This document shows positions 56,442 to 64,000 of a stretch of 64,000 nt of DNA, one piece after another. Origin of the DNA: Chloroflexota bacterium (GTDB lineage: Bacteria; Chloroflexota; Dehalococcoidia; UBA2979); assembly GCA_016875635.1 (NCBI GenBank), contig VGPD01000008.1, positions 1-64,000 of the forward strand, read 5' to 3'. The notes beneath the pieces were generated by a model. That model saw nothing but the letters and a program-made list of their open reading frames with translations, made no database searches and was not told where the DNA came from. Each line of letters starts with the position of its first letter. Positions within the stretch are counted from its first letter, which is position 1. Position numbers and translations under genes: made by a program.

Positions 56442-57509
56442 ATGACCCAGAAGATCCGCGCGCAGTTGATCGGGGCGACCGGCTACGGCGGCCTCGGCAT
56501 CCTTGAACTCCTGCTGGGACACTCGAACTTCGAGATCGCCGCGCTCGTGGCGCGCGACGACGCCGGCAAGCGCATCGACGACGTGTACCCGCACCTCGCG
56601 GGACGTTGCGAGATGACCGTGCAGGCACCGGACTCCGTCCAGGTCGGGGCGGACTGCGACGTCGTGATCTTCGCGACGCCGGACCGCGTCTCGCAGCCGT
56701 ACGCAGCGGACCTCGTCGCACGCGGTGTGCGCTTCATCGACTACTCGGGCGACTTCCGCTTCAAGGACACCGCGGACTACGCGCGCTACGCGGACCGGCA
56801 CCCATCGATCAGCGACTCCACCCACCAGACGCCCGACCTCCTCGGTCGCGCCGCCTATGGCGTGACCGAGCTGAACGTCCCCGGCATCGCCGCTGCGCCG
56901 ATCGTCGGCAACCCCGGCTGCTTCGCCATCGGCATCGTCCTCGGCATGGCGCCCCTCTACCAGGAAGGGTTGGTCGAGGACTGCGTGGTGATCGTGGACG
57001 GGCTCACTGGCTCCTCGGGCGCGGGGAAGAAACCGGCGCCGCTCCAGCACTTCAGCCACCTCAACGACAACGTGGTCCCCTACCGCGTCCTCAACCACCA
57101 GCACACTGTCGAGGCCGAGTTCACCCTCGGCCGCCTCGGGAAGGCGAAGGGCGCGACCGTCGACTTCATCCCGCACCTGCTGGGCACAACGCGCGGCATC
57201 CTCAACACCATGCACACGACCCTCACGACGTCGATCTCGCGGGAGGCGCTGCTGGCGCAGTACCGCGCCTACTTCGCCGAGCACCCGTTCGTCCGCGTGC
57301 TGGACACGCCGCCGACGCTCAAGGGCACCCTCGGCTCGAACTACATCGATATCTCCGTCTTCACCTCCGCGGACAACCGCCGCGCGGTGGTGATGACCTC
57401 GATCGACAACCTGATGAAGGGCCAGAGCGGATCTGCGATGCAGAACCTGAACGTTATGTTTGGTCTGCCGCAGAACGCCGGCCTAGATCGCGGCCCGCTC
57501 TACCCGTAG
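56442..57509 (+). CDS. argC: N-acetyl-gamma-glutamyl-phosphate reductase
   Basis: [97 protein letters not shown]. Confidence 0.9.
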   Translation: MTQKIRAQLIGATGYGGLGILELLLGHSNFEIAALVARDDAGKRIDDVYPHLAGRCEMTVQAPDSVQVGADCDVVIFATPDRVSQPYAADLVARGVRFIDYSGDFRFKDTADYARYADRHPSISDSTHQTPDLLGRAAYGVTELNVPGIAAAPIVGNPGCFAIGIVLGMAPLYQEGLVEDCVVIVDGLTGSSGAGKKPAPLQHFSHLNDNVVPYRVLNHQHTVEAEFTLGRLGKAKGATVDFIPHLLGTTRGILNTMHTTLTTSISREALLAQYRAYFAEHPFVRVLDTPPTLKGTLGSNYIDISVFTSADNRRAVVMTSIDNLMKGQSGSAMQNLNVMFGLPQNAGLDRGPLYP

Positions 57510-57664
57510 TCGCGTCCGGTCGCACGCCAAGTCCCTCACACCTCCGGCCCGAATCTGGCAGGTCATGGGATCTGCCTGCCCGAACGGATACGCCCCGCGC
57601 CTCGTTCCATCTCTGTCAGGCACCAGCCTGCGACCGGGTACGGCAGGGGCCGCCACCAGATGTA

Positions 57665-57717
57665 CCCGGAAGACGGTGCCGGCCGTTCCCCCGCCTCAGG
57701 CCGGCGCCGCTTCCGGG
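57665..57717 (+). promoter_or_regulatory. Long stem-loop in the sigma factor 5' region
   Basis: cccggaa-gac-ggtgccggcc-(14 nt)-ggccggcgcc-gc-ttccggg; 17 paired positions with one G-U. Confidence 0.5.
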
Positions 57718-57738
57718 AACTGACGGGGAAGTCCGATC

Positions 57739-58446
57739 GTGGAACAGGACGCGTCCCGACTGCGTCCGCAAAGGGACGCTATCGTGATGATTCGGACGGC
57801 GGCACTGTGGGCGACGGGCAGCGCCCCCTCGGCCGTGCCGTTCAGCGGTGCGAAGGCGGGCGCGTTGGATCGGACTGCAGCGCGCAACGTCGCCGTCTCG
57901 ACCGACCCGGTCGAGGTGACACGCCTCGTCGACCGAGCAAAAAGCGGTGACGCCCAGGCGTTCGGCCTGCTCTACGACCGCTTCCAGCCGGAAATCCTCC
58001 GTTACCTGACGCACCGCGTCCGCAACGCAGAGGCGGCGGAGGACATCACCCAGCAGGTCTTCCTGAAGGCATGGCAGGCGATCCCCCGCTTTGAACAGCG
58101 CGGCGTCCCGTTCAAGGCGTGGCTCTACCGCATGGCCCACAACCAGATGGTGGACCACTTCCGCACGCACAAGGCCACGAGCGAGCTGGGCGACTTCGAC
58201 CTCCCCGACGACGCCGACCAGGAGTCAGCGCTCCTCGCAGGCGAGATGAGCGAGGCCCTCCAGCGCGCCCTCGCCCGACTGTCCGAGGACCATCGACAGG
58301 TCCTCACCCTGCGCTTCCTGATGGAGAAGTCCGCCCGCGAGATCGGCGAGGTGATGGGCCGCAAAGAGGTCACCATCCGCGGCCTCCAGATGCGCGCCCT
58401 TCAGGCGCTGCGACGCGAGATCGAGTCGACGGGGGGGCTGCCATGA
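57739..58446 (+). CDS. RNA polymerase sigma factor, sigma-70 family (ECF-like)
   Basis: AFGLLYDRFQPEILRYLTHRVRNAEAAEDITQQVFLKAWQAI...FKAWLYRMAHNQMVDHFR...LSEDHRQVLTLRFLMEKSAREIGEVMGRKEVTIRGLQMRALQALRR; start uncertain. Confidence 0.92.
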   Translation: MEQDASRLRPQRDAIVMIRTAALWATGSAPSAVPFSGAKAGALDRTAARNVAVSTDPVEVTRLVDRAKSGDAQAFGLLYDRFQPEILRYLTHRVRNAEAAEDITQQVFLKAWQAIPRFEQRGVPFKAWLYRMAHNQMVDHFRTHKATSELGDFDLPDDADQESALLAGEMSEALQRALARLSEDHRQVLTLRFLMEKSAREIGEVMGRKEVTIRGLQMRALQALRREIESTGGLP

Positions 58447-60362
58447 CCGCCCTCCCGATCGATGTCATCCTCGACCGCTGCATCGAGGAGATCCGCGGCA
58501 GCCGTGCCACAGTGGAAGAGTGCCTGCTCCGCTACCCGGAACACCGCCGCGAGTTGGAGCCCCTGCTCCGCGCCGCCGCCGTCATGAGCGCGCTGCCTCG
58601 AGGAGAGCAGGCGACACCCGACCCGCAACGGCGGCTCGCGTTCATGGCCGCGCTGCGCGAGACGCCCCAGCAGCGCCGGCGGCGGCGGTTGCCGTCGCTC
58701 CGCATCCTCTTCGGCGCAGGCGCGTTCCGGGTCATCGGACCGGCATTCGCGCTCGCGGCGCTCGCCGTCGCCATCGTCCTCGGTGGCGACGGGACACCGG
58801 CGACCGCTTCCACGCTCACCGTGTTCGATGGCGAAGTGAACCGCCTGGACGGCGTCGAGTGGAAGCCACTGCACGACGGCGACGAGTTGGAGGCGGGCGT
58901 GCGCATGCGCACCGGCGCCACCGGCTACGCCCTGATCACCTTCCCGGACGGCTCCACCATCGCGCTCGATCCGCTGACCGAGCTCACCATCGAGACGCTC
59001 GCCGTCGCGCCTCGACGCATCGAAGTGAGGCAACAGTCGGGGCGCCTGTGGCACGACATCATGCACGACGAAACGGACGGCTCGCGCTTCGTCGTGCTCA
59101 CGCCGGATGCGCGCGTGGAGGTGCTCGGGACTGTCTTCGAGACCACGGTGGACGCCCGCACCGGCCAGACCGACGTCGCCACGGTCGACGGCGAGGTCCG
59201 CGTCGTCGTTGGCGAACACGCCGTCCCGGTCGGGCGCGGCGAAACCCTGCGCGCCCGCAAGTCCAGCATCGGGGAGGTCTCGACGTCCCCGCTGCTGGAC
59301 AGTGCCCTCACGGTCCGCGGCCCCTTCGCCGCGGCGATCATGGCCGCCGACGGGCGTGGCACCGGCATCCGCCCGGACGGCGTGGTCTTCCGCCAGTTGC
59401 GCGGGGTCACCACGGAACGCCATGACGACGTCCAGCGCTTCGACCTTCATGACATCGACACCGGGGAGTTCGTCCTGGTCATCCAGCGCTACGCCGACGG
59501 TGCCGGCGAGATCCTGCTGGATACGCCCGGGGGACAGCGACGGTTCGAGGTAGACACCGCGACTCGCACCGCACGACTCCCGCTGCGTCTCCAGCTCGTC
59601 GAAGGCCTGCCATCGCTCGTCGCGACCGGGCTCCAGAGCATGGACGGTACGGCTGCGCCGACGGCGCGCGTTGCGAAGAGCGACCGCACGAAGGATGCCG
59701 TCGACCTCGCGGCCCAGGGCAAGCAGGACGCCACCGCCGCCGTGCGTGCGGCTGCCACCGGCACGCCGACTCCCAAGTCCGCCGAGAAGTCCGAGGAGAA
59801 GAAGACCCCCACCCCGAATGTGCCAGGGCGCGACGACGAACGCGGCGACAGCTCCGCGCGGACACCCTCAGCGACACCGGTCCGGCCCGCCCCTACATCG
59901 GTCGCTACCCGAGTGGCCACCACGGCGACAGATCCGGCGGTCGTCGCCTACACCCAGCGGCTGCGTGCCGCCGTCGCATCCGGGAAGCTCGACACCATCC
60001 GTGCGGCGCTCGAAGAGGCGATCGCGGGCGACAACGCTGCGCTGAAACGCGGACGCGTCGCCGCCATCGCCGCGGCGCTGGAAAACGAGACGAACGCCCA
60101 GCGCATCGGCACGCTGTTCGTCGCGGGACAGAACGCCACTCTGCGAGACAGCCTGCGCGTGGCGCTTTCCGAGGTGGGCGGGGAAGGCCGGGCACGGTTC
60201 GATGCCGCGATCGTGATCGCGGATGCGCGTCGGCTGAAGCAGCTCTCCGAGCAACGGACGCCGACCGCCACCCCGACGCGGAACCCCACCGCGACCGCCA
60301 CGTCGAGCGCGACCGTCCGCCCGACGGCGACTGTCACGCCTTCCGTGCTCCCGACGCGGTAG
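58443..60362 (+). CDS. FecR-domain membrane protein (putative anti-sigma partner) with PT-rich tail
   Basis: ATG overlaps sigma stop; LTVFDGEVNRLDGVEWKPLHDGDELEAGVRMRTGATGYALITFPDGSTIALDPLTELTI; single TM; tail PTATPTRNPTATATSSATVRPTATVTP. Confidence 0.88.
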   Translation: MTALPIDVILDRCIEEIRGSRATVEECLLRYPEHRRELEPLLRAAAVMSALPRGEQATPDPQRRLAFMAALRETPQQRRRRRLPSLRILFGAGAFRVIGPAFALAALAVAIVLGGDGTPATASTLTVFDGEVNRLDGVEWKPLHDGDELEAGVRMRTGATGYALITFPDGSTIALDPLTELTIETLAVAPRRIEVRQQSGRLWHDIMHDETDGSRFVVLTPDARVEVLGTVFETTVDARTGQTDVATVDGEVRVVVGEHAVPVGRGETLRARKSSIGEVSTSPLLDSALTVRGPFAAAIMAADGRGTGIRPDGVVFRQLRGVTTERHDDVQRFDLHDIDTGEFVLVIQRYADGAGEILLDTPGGQRRFEVDTATRTARLPLRLQLVEGLPSLVATGLQSMDGTAAPTARVAKSDRTKDAVDLAAQGKQDATAAVRAAATGTPTPKSAEKSEEKKTPTPNVPGRDDERGDSSARTPSATPVRPAPTSVATRVATTATDPAVVAYTQRLRAAVASGKLDTIRAALEEAIAGDNAALKRGRVAAIAAALENETNAQRIGTLFVAGQNATLRDSLRVALSEVGGEGRARFDAAIVIADARRLKQLSEQRTPTATPTRNPTATATSSATVRPTATVTPSVLPTR

Positions 60363-60365
60363 CCG

Positions 60366-61439
60366 TTAACCCGTCGTGACGGAGTCGGCCGGGGGCTTCA
60401 CACCGGCCGGACGCATCGCGATCCCCTCCGCCGCCAGCCGAGCGTGCAGACGCTGCATCAGCGCATGGCGCAGGGCCGCCGCCTCCGCGAAGCCCCGGGC
60501 CCGTTGCCGCACCACCACCTCGACGTGCGACTCCGCGAAGCGCGTGAACCGCACCAGCGGCTCCACGTCGCGGACCGCCCCCGGATCCTCGTCGCGCACA
60601 CGGCGCGTCTCCGCCAGAAGCACCTCAGCCACGCGTGCCAGGTTGGCGTCGTACGTCACGCCGAGGTCCACGCGGGCATCCATCGCCGCGTCGCTGGCCG
60701 AGTAATTCGTGACCACTGACCCCGCGAGCAGGCTGTTCGGCACGATCACGATGTTGTTGTCCACGTTCCGCAGCCGCGTCGCGCGCCAGCCGATGTCCTC
60801 GACACGCCCGGACGGCCCACCGGTGACCTCGATCTGGTCTCCCACACGCACCGAGGCGTCCGACAGCATGTAGGACGACGCAAACAGATTGGCGAGCAAC
60901 GGCTGAAGCGCCAGCGCGACCGCCAGACCGCCGATGCCCAGTCCGGCGAGCAGCGGGCTGATCTGGATCCCCAGGGTGTCGAGCACAATGATCGCGCCGA
61001 CGAGGACGATCGCCACGCTGGACGCCCGGCGCACCAGCGGCACCGTCCGTCCATCGAGCCGTCGCCCGACCGCCCCCGGCCTGGCTGCATACCAGACCAG
61101 CAGCCGCGACACGATCCGCTGCGTGGCGAAGGTCACGATGGCGACCGTCGCGGCGATCCATGCCCGCTCCAGACGCGGGTGGTGCGGCTCGATGTAAGAG
61201 AGCGTGCGAAGCGCCAGGAAGAGCGCCTGCGCGAAGACAAGCAGGACCAGCGGGGCACGGAGCGCACCGGCCAGCGCCTCGTCCAGGTCGCGGTGAGTCG
61301 CGCGCGTCACGCCGTGCACCGCCCACCGCAGCGCCACGGAGAGGAGCCGTGCGGAGGCGGCGGCCAGCAGCACGAGGGCGAACGCCACCGCGGTCTCGCC
61401 CCATTCGGCGCGGGTCAGGCCGAATCCAAGTCCGTCCAC
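60366..61439 (-). CDS. Mechanosensitive ion channel (MscS family)
   Basis: LLAGLGIGGLAVALALQPLLANLFASSYMLSDASVRVGDQIEVTGGPSGRVEDIGWRATRLRNVDNNIVIVPNSLLAGSVVTNYS. Confidence 0.94.
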   Translation of the reverse strand: MDGLGFGLTRAEWGETAVAFALVLLAAASARLLSVALRWAVHGVTRATHRDLDEALAGALRAPLVLLVFAQALFLALRTLSYIEPHHPRLERAWIAATVAIVTFATQRIVSRLLVWYAARPGAVGRRLDGRTVPLVRRASSVAIVLVGAIIVLDTLGIQISPLLAGLGIGGLAVALALQPLLANLFASSYMLSDASVRVGDQIEVTGGPSGRVEDIGWRATRLRNVDNNIVIVPNSLLAGSVVTNYSASDAAMDARVDLGVTYDANLARVAEVLLAETRRVRDEDPGAVRDVEPLVRFTRFAESHVEVVVRQRARGFAEAAALRHALMQRLHARLAAEGIAMRPAGVKPPADSVTTG

Positions 61440-61517
61440 CGCCGCATCCTATCCCACACTTGCTTCACATCTAGACTAGATGCGCATGGCATACTCGATG
61501 CGCTCAAGGAGACCGCC

Positions 61518-62381
61518 ATGTTCCAGTCGCTGTTCCGCTCCCTCGCCCGCACCGTCGAGTTGATGAAGACCTCGTGGCGGGTGCTGATGCAGGACCGGGA
61601 ACTGATGCTCTTCCCGATCCTCTCGGGCGTTGCGGTCATCCTCATCGCCGCCCTGTTCGCCGCGATCGCCTACAGCGTCGGGACGTTCGACCGGCTTTCC
61701 GCCGCGAGCCAGGCCGGCGGCCAGACCTCCTTCACGGGGGCGGACATCGTGCTTGGCGTGGCGCTCGCCTTCATCGTGACCGCGATCACGGTCTTCTTCA
61801 ACGCGGCGCTGATCGCGGCGGCGCTGGAACGGCTGGGCGGCAGCGACCCGACCGTGGGCTCCGGCCTCCGCGCCGCCAGCGGCAACATCCCCGCCATCCT
61901 TGGCTGGGCAGCGATCTCCGCCACCATCGGCCTCCTGCTCCAGCTCGCCCGTGGCCAGGCGCGCGAGGGCGCGGGCTCGATGCTCATGCGGATCGCGATC
62001 GCGATGGTCGGCGGTATCTGGGCGTACATGACGTTCTTCGTCGTCCCGGTCATGGTCGCGGAGCGCCTCGGCGCCGTGGCCGCGATCAAGCGTTCGGGCG
62101 CGCTCTTCCGCCAGACCTGGGGGCAGCAGGCCGGCGCGTCGTTCGGCTTCGGGCTGATCTACCTCGGCGCCGTGCTGGTGACGATGGCGGTCGCCATCCC
62201 GCTGATGATGGTCTACCCGCTGCTTGGCATCATCGCCGGCGCGGCCGTCTTCGCCGTCACGTTCGGGGCGGTCGCGGCGATGGAGGGCATCTTCAAGGCC
62301 GCGCTCTACCGCTTCACATCCGGAGAGCACTCCACTGCTTTCGACGACGCCACGCTGCGCTCCGCCTACCGCGCGCTCTAG
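61518..62381 (+). CDS. DUF6159-like polytopic membrane protein
   Basis: RTVELMKTSWRVLMQDRELMLFPILSGVAVILIAALF...AVAAIKRSGALFRQTWGQQ. Confidence 0.75.
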   Translation: MFQSLFRSLARTVELMKTSWRVLMQDRELMLFPILSGVAVILIAALFAAIAYSVGTFDRLSAASQAGGQTSFTGADIVLGVALAFIVTAITVFFNAALIAAALERLGGSDPTVGSGLRAASGNIPAILGWAAISATIGLLLQLARGQAREGAGSMLMRIAIAMVGGIWAYMTFFVVPVMVAERLGAVAAIKRSGALFRQTWGQQAGASFGFGLIYLGAVLVTMAVAIPLMMVYPLLGIIAGAAVFAVTFGAVAAMEGIFKAALYRFTSGEHSTAFDDATLRSAYRAL

Positions 62382-62406
62382 TCGTTCGAAGCCCTCGGCT
62401 CCGACG

Positions 62407-62934
62407 CTAGGCGTGCGCTCCTTCGTCCGGATCGAGGCGCTCCCCGGCACGGATCGAGACGGGTAGCCGGTTCTCCGCCGGGGGAATCGGACACGAGTAC
62501 CCCGGGTTGTAGGCGCAGTACGGGTGGTACGCGTAGTTGAAGTCCACCAGCAGCCGCCCGCCCTCCAACACCGGGAGGTCAAGGTAGCGCCCGGCGCCGT
62601 AGGTCTCCGACCACGCGCCGGCATCGACGAACGGCAGGAAGAGTTCGCCCGAATACGGTTGGCGGAACACCGTCAGCGACTGCTCCACACCGTCCACGGC
62701 GAACCTGATGCGTGCCCACCGCTGGTACTCCCGCGTGTCGCCTCCGAACTCCACGATCTCGGGATCGTCGTACGGCTCCGGCGTCACCTCGAATACGAGC
62801 GCGGGGGCCTCCGCGTAGTACGTCAGGCCGCGGAACGTGCGGCGCTGCGATGCCGGCAGCGGCGACTCGGGCTCGTCCCGGAAGAACGCATCCTTCGCCG
62901 CGCGATAGGTCTCCAGCTCGGTCGGCTCGCTCAT
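62407..62934 (-). CDS. DUF1684 domain protein
   Basis: FRQPYSGELFLPFVDAGAWSETYGAGRYLDLPVLEGGRLLVDFNYAYHPYCAYNPGYSCPIPPAENRLPVSIRAGE. Confidence 0.9.
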   Translation of the reverse strand: MSEPTELETYRAAKDAFFRDEPESPLPASQRRTFRGLTYYAEAPALVFEVTPEPYDDPEIVEFGGDTREYQRWARIRFAVDGVEQSLTVFRQPYSGELFLPFVDAGAWSETYGAGRYLDLPVLEGGRLLVDFNYAYHPYCAYNPGYSCPIPPAENRLPVSIRAGERLDPDEGAHA

Positions 62935-63725
62935 CCTCGTACCGGCCTCTCCGCGTCGCGCAACGCCGTCACGAGGACACGCGAGACGCCCGCCTCTCGT
63001 ACCGCCTCGGCGATCGCACGCGCGGCTTCGGGGTGCGTGTCCGCCTGGTTCACCACCACGGCGAAGGCACGCCCATCAGCGTGCCGTCGCCCGCCCTCCT
63101 CGTGCGCCAGCACGCGCGCGATGAGCGCCGCGTCGCACACCGCATCCCCCGGCAGCCCCGGCATAATAGCCCGCACCCGCTCCGGCCGGTGGACATGAAT
63201 CTCGGCCAGCGGATGGCCGAGGACGCTCGCACCGACGACCACGACCACATGCGTCGCCGCGTCAGGGATCACCGGCTCGTGGTCGCCCGGCGCCTTGAAC
63301 GCCCGCGCCCGGCTGCCATCCGCCTCCACCAGCACCGCGTCGACTCCCTCGATCCCCGCCAGCGCGGCGATCTCCTCCGGTGCGACCGGCGCGAGACGGC
63401 CCGCCGGTTGGGGCTCCACGCCCGCGACCACGAGGATGCCGGAGCCGCGCGACGCCCGCGCGGCCATCGATGCGACGTCGCCCGGCCGGACCTCGATCAG
63501 CGGCGGCATGGGCCAGCCGTGCGGCGCCGCCGTGAACCGTGCCGTGCCGGTCACGACCGCCCGCCCGCCAAGCGCGGCCACCTCGCGCGCCAGCGCATAC
63601 GCCAGCGAGGTCTTGCCGCCGCCGCCGACCACCGCGACCACCGGCACACCACGAACCTTGTCAAGCGCCAGCGCGTGCCAGAGCGGCGCGCGACGGAGGG
63701 CGTCGGCATCCCTGTTCCCTATCAT
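62931..63725 (-). CDS. yqeC: Selenium cofactor biosynthesis protein YqeC-like
   Basis: VVAVVGGGGKTSLAYALAREVAALGGRAVVTGTARF...DAVLVEADGSRARAFKAPGDHEPVIPDAATHVVVVVGASVLGHPL. Confidence 0.88.
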   Translation of the reverse strand: MIGNRDADALRRAPLWHALALDKVRGVPVVAVVGGGGKTSLAYALAREVAALGGRAVVTGTARFTAAPHGWPMPPLIEVRPGDVASMAARASRGSGILVVAGVEPQPAGRLAPVAPEEIAALAGIEGVDAVLVEADGSRARAFKAPGDHEPVIPDAATHVVVVVGASVLGHPLAEIHVHRPERVRAIMPGLPGDAVCDAALIARVLAHEEGGRRHADGRAFAVVVNQADTHPEAARAIAEAVREAGVSRVLVTALRDAERPVRG

Positions 63726-63784
63726 CGACGGGGCGGCATCGAGGTCATCGCTTCAATCGTAGGGCCGAGTGGATGGGGTGCCGT

Positions 63785-64000
63785 ATGGCGGCAGAGACCG
63801 ACGTCAGCGCCATCATCCTCGCCGGGGGCCGCTCCTCTCGTATGGGTCGCGACAAGGCGTCGATCGTCTTCGACGGGGAAACGCTGCTCCAGCGCACGGT
63901 GCGTGCCGCCGCCGAAGTTGCGTCCGAGATCGTCCTTGTCGGTGCGCCCGGACAGGCGCTCCCTGCCGTAACCGCCGCCTGCCCCGTCACGGCCGTCGAG
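63785..64000 (+). CDS. mobA: Molybdenum cofactor guanylyltransferase (5' portion, truncated by window edge)
   Basis: VSAIILAGGRSSRMGRDKASIVFDGETLLQRTVRAAAEVASEIVLVG, MobA nucleotidyltransferase start. Confidence 0.88.
   Translation, partial: MAAETDVSAIILAGGRSSRMGRDKASIVFDGETLLQRTVRAAAEVASEIVLVGAPGQALPAVTAACPVTAVE

Noticed and set aside
1-64000. CRISPR array, prophage, integron or transposon
   Set aside because: No regularly spaced direct repeats, transposase, integrase or phage structural genes found by reading; no tRNA or rRNA signatures recognised either.

Overview
GC-rich bacterial chromosomal window, densely coded on both strands. Gene content (paired acyl-CoA dehydrogenases, DM13, CaiB/BaiF fusion, PT-rich FecR protein) is suggestive of Chloroflexota, but this is inference only. 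I see no rRNA, tRNA, CRISPR array, prophage or transposase. Supported content includes: a TPP riboswitch leading a thiamine-precursor ABC transport operon; a PAS-rich hybrid histidine kinase split by a frameshift lying inside a perfect 23-bp inverted repeat; a cobalamin riboswitch leading a BtuF-like lipoprotein; a radical SAM protein with a C-terminal CCAEP motif; a TrmH-type RNA methyltransferase; a DM13 protein; two acyl-CoA dehydrogenases; a VapBC-type toxin-antitoxin pair; an Lhr helicase; a CsoR/CopA copper operon with an operator-like palindrome and an unusual HMA-fusion protein; a double CaiB/BaiF CoA-transferase; MaoC hydratases; two divergent ClpS-like adaptors; argC; a sigma factor/FecR pair; and YqeC/MobA at the right edge. 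Most of the window is ordinary chromosome. The best second-look candidates are the CCAEP radical SAM locus, the inverted-repeat/frameshift in the kinase, the structured leader upstream of that kinase, the Cys/His-rich HMA-fusion copper protein, and the divergent ClpS paralogue.
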